DNA from: Acanthococcus lagerstroemiae
Lineage: Eukaryota; Arthropoda; Insecta; Hemiptera; Eriococcidae
Reading direction: 5' to 3'
NCBI GenBank assembly: GCA_031841125.1
Contig: CM063114.1
Span: 27,535,266 to 27,599,265 of the forward strand
DNA: 64,000 bases
Shown here: in pieces, positions 36,045 through 46,180 of the stretch
Numbering within the stretch: the first letter of the stretch is position 1
Layout: the number at the start of each line of letters is the position of its first letter
Made by a program: the position numbers and the translations under genes
Notes under the pieces: model-generated
What the model saw: the letters and a program-made list of their open reading frames with translations, nothing else
Database searches by the model: none
Told to the model about the DNA's origin: nothing

Positions 36045-37892
36045 ATGACGTTCAAACTCTATCAAAACATTCCGGCCGCTCTACATGTCATGATACTCAT
36101 GCTGTTGGCCGCAAATACGACGAGCTACACATTAGAAAACCGAGTCGTCAGCGGCGTTTTCTTCACGCCGCTCCCACACGTAGCTGTATACGACAGAAGT
36201 TTACCGCTCTTCTATTTTCAAAAACTAGATCTCTCGGAAAATTTCCTCAACAGGACTATCGACAAAATTCAATCAAACTCCTTCAAACGATATTGCAAAA
36301 CAGACAACTCGTCGCGATTCTGCCACAATCAAGCCTACATACGACGAGGATTCACAAATCTAAACACCCTTCTATACACCGAAATGTCATCCAAAATTTT
36401 CGATCTAGAATTAAAATTAAACTCATCAATCCCCAAACCACGGCGCAAACGATATCTACACTTCCTGGCTAGCGCTTTAGAATGGTGTTGCGGAATGGTC
36501 CCAAGAGACACTATTACAAATTTTCAGGACAATGAGGAACAGCTAAAAGAAAAATACACACGACTTAGAGACGCCGTGATACTCGAGCACGAAACATTAT
36601 TCGATTTTTCAAAACAACTAAATACTCTCACAACCCAAATAGAGACAACTATAGAAACATTTCTTAACTTCGACGAAGAATCGGCTCAAGACTTCGAAAT
36701 TAAAGCCCTATCCGTGCTCCAAATTTTTGCAACATCACAAAGAATCTCCGAAATTATGGCCCATTGCCGAAATCAATTGATACCAGCGAACCTCCTACCA
36801 AAGGCAGAACTTCTAAAAGACATCTTACGACTTTCGGAAACCATACGACCCCTTAACCTCTCCCTTGTAATACCACCATCAAAATTATCACACTACTATA
36901 AGCTAAAAATAGCATCTTGCAAACTACACAGAGGAGAATTCCAACTACAACTCAAAATCCCTTTAAAATCGTCCAAATCCTCTTATCTTCTCCATAGAGT
37001 AACCCCCATTTTCTTTCGACACCATGACCAAATCTGCACGATACACACACAATCCTTTTTCGTGGTCTCCGACACACTTAACGATTTTTTCAAAGTAATT
37101 CTTCCGACATCACAAGCAGCCTGCGACGGAATAAACAATCTTTGCTATTTACAGACGACAACAGACGCAACTGACATATCTCCCCTCTGTTTACGGAACA
37201 TTTTTCAAAAAACTAGCATGGATAAATTAGACTCGACATGCTCCTTCGAATGCCAAATGGCACCAACACACACAATCATTCGACATATAGGAACTAACCA
37301 CTACATACTCTCAAACATTCAAAAATACCTCACTATAGAATACCCGAACAACACCAGACAACGACTTGACCTAGACTACTCCGCCCCAGGAGCTACCGAA
37401 CTCCTTCTTGACTGCCATCACTCCCTGCTTCAGAACTTGAACGGAACAACCGAAATTCTTATTGCAAAAACCATCCCGTGCCATCTCCCCGTAATAAACC
37501 ACGCCTCCCTCACAAGAATACTACCCTTGCAATGGTCCCAACTCAAATACTCCCGCGTGCTAGACGAACTAAACTCGACCCAACTTTTCCGAAATTTATC
37601 AACCCTTATCAATAATAATTGGCGTGACTCTACCCCACATTTCAAAATCTACAAAAACCCAAGAGACTTAAAAGACGAACTCACAGACGTGGTCCTAAAG
37701 GGTATACCACAATCAATTTGGGGAAAATATTACTACCTCTCCGACGTTTTCGACCTTATCATTCACGGGATCCTAGCCGCAGGAGTTATCTACGCAATTT
37801 ACACTACCTATACGCTAAGACTGGAAATGTATGAAGTAAAAGCCAAACTCGAAGTTATCCACGCAACAAACTATCCGATGTTAGAAAATTAG
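36045..37892 (+). CDS. env: Envelope glycoprotein, open frame
   Basis: A 615-codon uninterrupted frame. A hydrophobic N-terminal stretch (about residues 10-26) looks like a signal peptide. A furin-type cleavage motif RRKR is at residues 133-136, followed by a hydrophobic, fusion-peptide-like segment. Then come a long helical region with hydroxyl and charged residues, several Cys and N-glycosylation sequons, and one membrane-spanning segment near residues 571-590 (LIIHGILAAGVIYAIY) with a short cytoplasmic tail. This is the layout of insect errantiviral and baculoviral F-like class I fusion proteins, which act at the cell surface. Unlike pol it carries no break, and a splice acceptor sits just upstream. 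Whether it is expressed cannot be read from sequence. The fusion-family assignment is inferred from layout. Confidence 0.85.
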   Translation: MTFKLYQNIPAALHVMILMLLAANTTSYTLENRVVSGVFFTPLPHVAVYDRSLPLFYFQKLDLSENFLNRTIDKIQSNSFKRYCKTDNSSRFCHNQAYIRRGFTNLNTLLYTEMSSKIFDLELKLNSSIPKPRRKRYLHFLASALEWCCGMVPRDTITNFQDNEEQLKEKYTRLRDAVILEHETLFDFSKQLNTLTTQIETTIETFLNFDEESAQDFEIKALSVLQIFATSQRISEIMAHCRNQLIPANLLPKAELLKDILRLSETIRPLNLSLVIPPSKLSHYYKLKIASCKLHRGEFQLQLKIPLKSSKSSYLLHRVTPIFFRHHDQICTIHTQSFFVVSDTLNDFFKVILPTSQAACDGINNLCYLQTTTDATDISPLCLRNIFQKTSMDKLDSTCSFECQMAPTHTIIRHIGTNHYILSNIQKYLTIEYPNNTRQRLDLDYSAPGATELLLDCHHSLLQNLNGTTEILIAKTIPCHLPVINHASLTRILPLQWSQLKYSRVLDELNSTQLFRNLSTLINNNWRDSTPHFKIYKNPRDLKDELTDVVLKGIPQSIWGKYYYLSDVFDLIIHGILAAGVIYAIYTTYTLRLEMYEVKAKLEVIHATNYPMLEN

Positions 37893-37986
37893 ACAACATA
37901 CCGCCCACCTTATCATTACCACCCAATTTTTTTTTCTCCCCTTTTCTTTTATCGTTACATGCACACATGCCTATATACATATAATT

Positions 37987-38466
37987 TCTTTTACGAACCT
38001 TTCCGGAGACGCGCCCGGCAGCGGCAGCGGCGGTACCGAAAAAGTAGGCCCAACTAAGGCCATTCGACCGGCCGGCGAATCTCGAGCCGCCCTTGGCCGG
38101 CCAGGGCCCCGGGCCCTCCTGGGCTCCTGCGGTCCCTCCGACCGACTAAAACACACAATCATAAAACTCATTACCACCATATTCCGACAAAAAATGAACC
38201 AAACAAAAAAAAACAAAAAAACAACAATTTTTCTCAACATCTTACCCGCTCTCGCCCGGACCGGATCCAGGCTCCGTGGCGGCCGCCCCTGCTGGCGCCG
38301 CTAACGGCCTCCTTATGGCGCAGCTGTCGCAGCTGCAAACCAAACTCCCAGTCGGCATGGTGGAGCCGTCCGCCGGCGGCCCAGTGTGCAACTCCACAAA
38401 ATGGGCCCCGAGACCCGTGGCTCGAATCAATGTGCGAATAGCTTCTTTCAGCTCCATCATATACAC
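37987..38466 (-). CDS. GC-rich antisense gene, two exons, inside the retroelement
   Basis: On the strand opposite to the retroelement lies a GC-rich exon (38466-38246, starting MYMMELKEAIRTLIRATGLG). It is followed by a 100-bp AT-rich intron with consensus ends (donor GTAAGA at 38245, acceptor TTTTAG ending at 38146) and a second GC-rich exon (38145 to a TAG just below 38000). The phase is preserved across the intron, giving a predicted protein of roughly 130 residues. It is rich in Pro, Gly, Ala and Arg, with a CSCDSC cysteine cluster late in exon 1. I recognise no domain. Base composition is far from that of the surrounding retroelement. It may be captured host DNA with its intron, or an antisense accessory gene. 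Start codon and ends are uncertain. Confidence 0.5.
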
Positions 38467-38987
38467 CTAACAGTCAAATACATATAACAGTCACAAATTT
38501 ACCCGCAACAGAAACTCCAACTTTCTTTTCGCTTCCGATATGATACCCAGCAACTGACAGAAATCCCGATCCTTATTTTTGCAATAGAACAAATTACCAA
38601 CACCCTCTCCCCGACCACCCAACAGTTCAGCTCCAGCATTTTATTCGCTCTACCATTTCCACCGTCAATATCGCACAAAATTTTCCTAGAAATCGCACTT
38701 CTTTCCCTCAGTTTCCCACGATATTATTATATACGATTAATTATTTTAAGTTACACACTAATACTAAGACACCACATTATAAATAATCTATATCACACCT
38801 AGCTCAACATTACATTGTACACGCGCCTAAGTCATCGTCGCACCGATGAAATATATGTATATACTCATCTACTAAGAAATTCCAAAGACACTGTACAGAG
38901 CATACAACGCGACAGAAATTCTTTTCTTATCTCTCGATACCGTACAATTTCTTTTTTTTTCTCTTTTTTTCAAACCCGGGGTATATA

Positions 38988-39945
38988 TGTCGTAAGGCGA
39001 AAATCACCTTCTACACATTCCGAAGGCTTCTTTCTTTTACGCCATCCTAATCGGCATCATTTAGTCAACCATCAATCTATTTTTGATCATTCCGAGAATT
39101 ACTCGAATAAAACAATACCGCACCTATACAGGAGAACCACACGGTACCTCACCCGTCAATCTATTTTCGACCATTCCAAGAATTACCAGAATAAAAACAA
39201 TAGGCTCCGGACAATCACCGATCTTACTTTCGAACATCGATGACTCACTCACACGCGCTCATCCAGCAGCGTCGTTTCCAAATTCTCAGAAAACCACCGA
39301 TCGTACGATCATAACCCGGAAGTAATGTACTAGTACCTACACTGTCTCCCTCCGACAATCATAGCATTCAATCAGATTCACACTTGCATACCGAAAAATC
39401 AATCGATAACCAATCGCCAAATTATCCGGCACGTGTCGAGTCCGTCTCTCGACACAATCACTCCTCGCCTACCCGAAGCGACCCATCATCGGGATCTGCA
39501 AACCTCCGTGTGCGGCTCTGACGTGTCTTCAAAATTCATCCCATCTGGGAGAACACTTTTGCCTTTATAAACTCGCCGCAAGGGCCGAATCGATGGTCTT
39601 GTGGTCTTGCTCTCATCAAACGTTAGGTGGAGACTTTTACTCTTGTCTCGCATATCAGATCTGGGAACTCCGAAAATTAACGTAACTTTTAACAACAGTA
39701 TGTCGTGTTGTGCGCTCTCTTAGCCTATTGCTATAATCCGTAATTGTTAACTTAACGTAAGAATCAAAGCTGCTTAAAAACATCAATAAAAACATATTGA
39801 ACCAAATCTGACTCGGCTATATTCGTAACTCGCGCCGAGGATAATCAACATACGGGCTCGTTCTATCGGCCCTCATCGCTCACGCTGCGGCCCGTCTTGG
39901 CCAGCGTCCACTACTCACGACACAGTCAAAAACCACCTCACGACA
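38988..39945 (+). repeat. 3' LTR
   Basis: 958 bp, TGTCGT...ACGACA, collinear with the 5' LTR. Differences seen by direct comparison are nine single-base changes (several G/A or C/T) and an extra AAC near 39691. The TATA box is at 39566-39571 and AATAAA at 39785-39790. The sequence immediately upstream (CCCGGGGTATATA, preceded by a long pyrimidine tract) is not a normal polypurine tract. Confidence 0.92.
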
Positions 39946-40334
39946 AACCTCATGTTTTTTTCCCCCTCACTTAAGCCTCCTCACCACGGCATTATTTGGT
40001 TTTGGTATCTGCGAGATATCATTTGAGAACCAACGAAATGCGTTTATTTAAGCCTTTGGTTGGTTTGAATGAACAGCATGATGGTCCCATGATTCAACTC
40101 CCCGTTACATAATTGACTGTGTTCATAGAATACCTGAATTTAAACACACTGGAGTCGAATAATTTAGAAATTCCGCCGCAACACAAACTGTAGATATACC
40201 TTACTCAACAAAATACTATTCATCTCGGTTGTTAAATAGAGCAGAGGTAATGAGAATGTAGAGCTCCCATTCCTCATCTGTATTCTGTAGACATCTTTCT
40301 GTTTGGCTCTTATATATAGTGGATTTGTCCAGAA

Positions 40335-40787
40335 TCACACATACATTTGCACCCGAGCTCTGCCACTGTAAAATATACGAAAAAAATTATGATTACCCGC
40401 TTGATTTATAGAATCCGGATTTAATATTGGTGAACTTTACCTTGTCAGTTCCTGATCACCTAGGTCAGCTTTGAACTTTGAGTATTCTATACCTTGAAGG
40501 TGGTTCAATTTTACTACTCGAATAGTTCCTAAAATTCAAATTTAGAGCTCTTAAAAGCGATTGGCAGGATGGTATATACGATAATTAAAAGGATAAAGTT
40601 ACTTACCGCACATGATCAACACAACTTGTTCAAGGTTTTGAAAGGTTTTGAACTTGTTTGTCAGGAAGATAGGATGACAAAAAATAATTTTTAGGGTTTC
40701 TGCAGAAGTTTTAATTTTCTTGAAGACGTAACCAATCAGCGAACAGTATTTTGTGTTGACATTTCTAAATTTCACGATATGAACCAT
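40335..40787 (-). CDS. Unrecognised 99-aa protein, three exons, divergent from eIF2B alpha
   Basis: Coding exons on the minus strand: 40787-40607, 40528-40441 and 40365-40335. Introns have GTAAGT/TTTTAG and GTAAAG/TTACAG ends, phases 1 and 2 match, and the total of 300 nt gives 99 residues plus stop. The protein starts MVHIVKFRNVNTKYCSLIGY and its beta-rich look could suit a small single-domain fold, but I do not recognise the family. Another reading frame through exon 3 is longer, so the C-terminus is the least certain part. The start lies 258 bp from the eIF2B alpha start on the other strand, implying a shared bidirectional promoter. The LTR element ends about 390 bp beyond its stop. The stretch 39951-40334 would be its 3' untranslated region and spacer. 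Confidence 0.5.
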
Positions 40788-41045
40788 TTTGCGTCAAGCG
40801 ATAAACAAATAGAAGACGCGAGCGCGATGATTGATTAGATCTCGAATGTTATCAAACTACTAGTAGAATCTAGTATCCAACATATTTCATCATTAAAGGA
40901 ATTTGCTGCTACTATTTTTTGTAATTATTAAAAAATTTCTTTCTATTCTTAATCCTACTTACCTGGCCAATTCACAATAATGGATTAGTTTGTATTTAAC
41001 GTTTCAATCGGTTGTCATTTTTTCTCGGTTTTCCAGCATTTTCCG

Positions 41046-42764
41046 ATGTCTCCAAAGAACATGGAAAAAACTGGTTAGTTGCAAAAGTATTCGCATCATG
41101 TGCTGTTATGTCAACCTAATATTATATTGATAATGAAATTATATAATTTGTTTCAGATATTCGAGAGTATTTCTGCAAAATTCTGCGTGAAGAAACAGAT
41201 TTATCAGCTGGTATCGCAGCTATTAAAACTCTATTATACGTTCTCGAGAATGACAGAAGTAAATTTACCCTCGTCTGTACTGTAATTGATTCTGCATTGA
41301 GTTCCTCCTTCACTTAGGTGGGTCAGTAGTACTAAAATGGTTGTGTTCTGCTGTATATCCGTAGGTGAGACCGTTCAAGAGTTAGATTCGAACTTCCAAA
41401 CCACCATCGATATTATGAGAAATACTAATGTGCCTGTTACAGCTGTCGCTTCTGGCTGCGAACTTTTTCTACGTTTTATCACTTTCGCGAAGTTGGATTA
41501 TAAGGTATATTGCACGATTTATTTGATGTAAGCTGCAAAAACAAAGGTTGATTTTCGGTAAATCTGTTTTCCTCGCAACAAATAATCCGAAAATCTTACT
41601 CATTTATTTTGCTTTGATATCCTGAATATTTTCAGAATTTTGGAGAATGTAAAAATGTAATGCTTCACCGCGGAGAAGTATTTATGAAGAAGCTGACCAA
41701 CGCTCGTGGAAAAATTGCGAAACTGGCCACGACATTCATCACTGATGATTCCGTAAGTATGGTTTGTAAGGAATTGGCTCACCACTTCAGAATTCGGTGT
41801 GCAATTACATTAACTCGAGAGAACTCTGTAAAAGACTGATGCTCGTTTTCACCACTATTGAATTCATTATGAAATTATCGTATCTGAATTCAGCCTATTC
41901 ACCAGGTCTGGTTGATGTATGTTGTGTCTTTTAATAGAGAATTAAATTTCAATTTTTTTTTTCTCCCCCAGAAAATATTAGTACATTCGAAATCGAGAGT
42001 GGTTTTAAAAGCTATGGAACATGCAGTTTCACTACACAAGCAATTTCAAGTTTTCGTTACGTATTCTTCATTAGATAGTAGTGGGTGAGTATAATTGAAA
42101 TTTTGTAACTTCGTATATGGGTTACCACGTTTCCTAAATCTTGATGCACACTTTCAGTCAGGAAATGGCTCGTAATCTCGAAAAGCTGGGGATTCCATGT
42201 ACGACTATTCTCGATTCTGCAGTCGGGTACATTATGGAGCAAGTTGACATGGTAATGGTCGGTGCAGAAGGTGTTGTCGAAAGTGGCGGAATCATCAACA
42301 AAGTAATTCATTCTTTAGTTCCTTTAATATCACGAAAATCAAAATAATGCATTCATGTGAGAGTACTTTGGTAGAACAAGTTATTCATCAGTCGTTAATG
42401 CGTTTTCAGATAGGTAGTTTTACTATGGCAATTTGTGCGAAGGAAATGAAGAAGCCGTTTTATGTTCTGACCGAAAGTTTCAAGTTCACTCGTCTGTACC
42501 CCCTGAACCAGCGTGACTTGCCAAATGAGTTCAAAGTAAGACGACTCATATTGTGAAGTTTTCTGTATTTCTGCTAATATCAAACTAAACCATAAATATT
42601 TATAATGGTTTCAGTACACGTCTGGTCATCTGAAAAAAGACTTATCAAAAGAGCACCCGCTGGTTGATTACACTCCACCTTCTTATATTACGCTATTATT
42701 CACTGATTTAGGTATTTTAACTCCATCAGCTGTCAGCGACGAATTGATTAAATTGTATTTATAA
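41046..42764 (+). CDS. eIF2Balpha: Translation initiation factor eIF2B subunit alpha
   Basis: Eight coding exons: 41046-41073, 41157-41258, 41365-41504, 41636-41752, 41972-42084, 42158-42302, 42410-42535, 42615-42764. All introns are GT-AG and phases agree, giving 306 residues, matching the family's usual size of about 305. Family landmarks: [62 protein letters not shown], then [32 protein letters not shown], and the C-terminal [14 protein letters not shown]. It is the regulatory alpha subunit of the cytosolic eIF2B complex, the guanine nucleotide exchange factor for eIF2 and the sensor of phosphorylated eIF2. A polyadenylation signal AATAAA lies at 42803-42808. A second ATG at 41061 is in frame; the first was chosen. 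Confidence 0.95.
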
Positions 42765-42870
42765 ATAGTTTAGATGTTTTCGTCCCTGTGATAATTTTGT
42801 TTAATAAAATTAATAACTCATTATCAATATCTTGACTGGTGAAACGGAAATACTTGAGGGAAACATACAT

Positions 42871-43010
42871 AGGCGCAAATAGGTGAGTGCTGGGGGGAGG
42901 GCTTGGCCCCCCAAACTCTGCAAAATTACCAAAGAAAATGATGCTGGAGTGATGTTGCTTCATAATAAGAGGGTTTAACCCCCTCCCCCGTCTGAGCCCT
43001 ATTTGCGCTT
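42871..43010. mobile_element. Small MITE (AGGCGCAAAT ends)
   Basis: About 140 bp, with inverted ends AGGCGCAAATAGG and CCTATTTGCGCTT enclosing G- and C-rich runs. It lies just after the eIF2B alpha gene. No target duplication is clear. The rest of 42810-43410 has no other feature. Confidence 0.55.
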
Positions 43011-43410
43011 CTTTGCTGTCTTGTGATAGTAGCTCAACAACCTTCAGTTATCATCAAAACAAACAACTAAAATTTTCTTCGAACTAGAATCCACCTATTA
43101 TGGACTGTAACAATGTACTTAGACACAGATCTGATGACTGGAAAAAGAAACACGTCCTCATGCCTGATTAGTCCCCAGGTATGGTACAGTCCATTGTTAC
43201 AATACTCGTTCTGGTAGTTTTTGATCACGTTGCATCAGAGATTTACATGCAAAATCAGACATCGAGCCCTGTACGAACAGAAGTTGCCTGCAGCAATGTG
43301 AAAAATTGGGGGGGGGGGTGGAAAAGCAAGCAAGAAATAGTCCGATTTCTTTGAAAGTCAAACTGTAAGTTTGTATTTTTCAAGAGGTATACTTGTCAAT
43401 GAGAACCATG

Positions 43411-43637
43411 CAGTGCTGGAAGAACGAACAAGAACGAGAAGAAAAACGGCATGTTCGCGTTCTCAGAATGAGAATAAGAACATGATGGGATTGAGAACGG
43501 AAACAGGACCAAGGTGGGAACAAGAACGGGAATGTTGGTAATTATATAAGGTAAGGAGAACGAGGAACATGAACGAAAACCATGCAGTTAGAGAAGAACG
43601 AATGGGAACAAGATGATTTCTGCGTTTTTCCAACATC
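43411..43637. mobile_element. GAAC-rich hAT-like MITE, copy 1
   Basis: Starts CAGTGCTGGAAGAACGAAC, continues in GAACGAGAAC-type repeats with GGATTGAGAACGG and ACC.AGGTGGGAACAAG, and ends TTTTTCCAACATC. It is a truncated or diverged sister of the element at 43731-44028 and in the same orientation. It is non-coding. Confidence 0.6.
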
Positions 43638-43730
43638 TTCGCAGCTAGTGTAAAAGTAAAATTTTGAAAGCCTAAAACAAACTACATATTATATTTTTTT
43701 TAACAGAAAAATCAAACTGCAGTACTGCAC

Positions 43731-44028
43731 CAGTGTTGGAAGAACAAACGAGAACGAGAAGGAAAACGGTACGTTCTCATTCTCAGAACGAGACTGAGAA
43801 CAAGAACATGATAGGATTGAGAATGAGAACACGATGATAGGATTGAGAACGGGAAACAGGAACAGGACGAAGGTGGGAACAAGAACAGGAATGGGAACAA
43901 TATGGAAATGGGAACGAGAACGGGAACGTTGGCAATTTTAAGATAAGGAGAACAAAGAACATGAATGAGAACAATGCAATTGGAGAAGAACGAACGGGAA
44001 CAATGATTTTTGCATTCTTGCAACACTG
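43731..44028. mobile_element. GAAC-rich hAT-like MITE, copy 2
   Basis: Starts CAGTGTTGGAAGAAC and ends TTCTTGCAACACTG, with inverted ends of CAGTGTTG type. The interior is dominated by AGAACGAGAAC and GGGAACAAGAACGGG repeats, expanded relative to copy 1. The region 44029-45270 after it is AT-rich and has no gene that I can support. Confidence 0.65.
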
Positions 44029-45269
44029 GAATCATGCAGCTGATTTTGAAACCGGCATTGCTAAAGATCAAATGAAATATGGTGAGACGTTCGTAAAACA
44101 ATAATATTTAAAATTGTACATACAGTATAAATACAAGAATACATAAATTATTGACATAATGCACACTGTATAAAAGAATAATATTCTACATCACTATATA
44201 TCGTTATTAATTCCATTGTAAATAGTGATTTGGCGTAGTATCACAGTTCCTAAAAATTAAATATTAAGATACTATATAAAAGTTAAAAAATAAATGTATA
44301 CGTTATAAAACGCGTAAGGCGGAAGGATTAAGTATAAAATAAGTAGTCGCGACGGTGGCGATCGGCCGACATTTTACTTCAACAAAAATGGCGATTTTGA
44401 CATGTTTTTTTTGGGCTCAAACTTTTGCCGATTCCAAAAATAAGAGCATTTTAGTAGGGGAGAGAGGGGAAAACATCGCCGCCACAGCTTAGTCGGAAAG
44501 AAATAAGCCTCGATAATTTTTCTTAGTTAATACGAGACCATAAGCTAATTCACTGAAAGTATGTAACAAATACTGGTTTGAACGTTGTTCACTTAGAATC
44601 CATTAAAAATACATCATCTTTCGATATAAATGCTCGCGATCTCCCGCGCTAACAGTTATTAATTTAGTATTAAATATTTAAAGTCAATTCTTCAAAATCC
44701 ACTTACATTTTGAAGACAGAATTCGCGTATGAAAAATAGCATTAAGCGACTAACTATATATATATATATTGGTCAGATCAATTGAAGGCACAAGCTACGT
44801 TAATATGTTTCTTAGATCTACACAATACAGTAACATGCAGTAATATGAAATAAAACGGTATCGAGGAGCGTTTCTGTCAATTTGTACAATTGGATACACT
44901 CATTCATCAATACACGATACCCGAGAAAATTTGACTTGTATACCACGCCCCAACATTCTCGGGAAGGGGAAGTAAAACGATTCCAGGGGAGCGGGTCAAA
45001 TTTTGAAGTGAAACAAAACTTTTTTTCGGCAGAAAAATGCTTCTTGCTCGCAAGGCTTATGTACGGATACACTTAAACAATTAATTAAAATTGCCAATAC
45101 CTAACCAGCAGCTCTTTCTATGGGTAAAATTGGAAACCAGTTTACCTGCAGTTCCCAATGTTACCGTCGGAAGGAATAAATGACCAGAGAACAGAATTAA
45201 AATATGAGACTTGAGCCCCCCTCCCTTTTCTTGAATTCGGATTCGTGACTTCTGTTTTCTGCAAAGGTA

Positions 45270-46180
45270 ATCCAAGAATTATGTTCCACATAATTCAAGG
45301 ATTCTGTTTATCATGTAGTCCAAGGATACTATCCGTGGACTCTACTTGTCGCATAATCCCAGGATTCGGTGTTCCATACGATTCAAGGATTCTACTGGCT
45401 GTATAATACGAACTATGTGTCGCGTAATCCAAGAATTATATATACCACAGAATTCAAGGATTGGTTCTTGCACAGTCCAAAGATTGTGTTACACATAATT
45501 CAAGGATTCTGTGTTCCGCATACTTTAAGGATTCACGTTATGGATTCAATGTGCCATAGAATTCAAGGATTGTTTTTCGCCTAGTCTAAGGGCTGTGTAT
45601 TCCACATAATTTACGAATTTTATGTTCCACATGATCCAAGGATTCTGTTTTCTGTATAATCTAACAATTCTGTGTTGCAGGATCAGAGAAGGGCAGGGCT
45701 CAATTTTTCTTTTTAGAATCAGTGCAGTTGAGTTCAAAATTGAAAACTGGCAATTCTTTTGTGAGATGAATCAAAATTACCGATTCTATAACACACTCCA
45801 GGATTAAGTTGGATTCAATGAACTTGATTCCTAGATTTTGATTTGTGATTTTCTTTTTTCGAAATTGGAATTAGAATCGATTTATTTCTAACGGTCTCAA
45901 AAGAACTGAAACAAGTCATTTTTATCAGCATTCGTCAATTTCTGAGCACAATCCAAAGGCTCTATGTTCCAGATAGTACAAGGATCCTATATTCTACACA
46001 ATACTAAGATTCACAGCGTTCAACAATCTAAGGATTATGTTCGCCACATACTCCAAAGACTGGATAGTTCTGCATAGTCCAAGGAGTCCATGTTCTACAT
46101 AATCCAAGGATTCAGTGTTCCACATAATCCAAGGATTGTTTTCCAAAGAACCCACAGATTCTGTTTCTCATAGAATCCAT
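45270..46180. repeat. Degenerate minisatellite (AATCCAAGGATTCTGTGTTCCACAT)
   Basis: Many diverged units about 30-40 bp long, of the form CATAATCCAAGGATTCTGTG followed by TTCCA, run from 45270 to about 45690 and again from 45950 to 46180. A non-repeat stretch lies between. The units are too diverged to give a single exact period by eye. It is non-coding. Confidence 0.65.

Larger units (their letters stand above)
29705..39950 (+). mobile_element. Complete LTR retroelement with env (errantivirus-like), gag missing
   Basis: The element runs from 29710 to 39945 and is bounded by an exact 5-bp duplication, AACCT (29705-29709 and 39946-39950). LTRs are 955 and 958 bp, begin TGTCGT and end ACGACA. 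Order inside: primer-binding site, a leader with a 24-codon frame, pol (protease, reverse transcriptase, RNase H, integrase) in three pieces of frame, about 1.2 kb non-coding DNA with short repeats, env, then a 1.1-kb 3' region holding a GC-rich antisense gene. Pol and env architecture places it with the insect Ty3/gypsy elements that carry env. No gag gene is visible between the leader and the protease, so this copy cannot make its own particles. The LTRs differ at nine positions plus one AAC insertion, which indicates a recent insertion. Confidence 0.93.

Noticed and set aside
38815..39243. 142-codon open frame at the start of the 3' LTR
   Set aside because: It spans the non-coding leader and LTR; the LTR part recurs in the 5' LTR as an unrelated short frame, and no known protein motif is present.
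43712..44101. 129-codon open frame, minus strand, Phe/Pro/Ser-rich
   Set aside because: It is the antisense translation of the GAAC-repeat MITE; repetitive GAAC text keeps the frame open.
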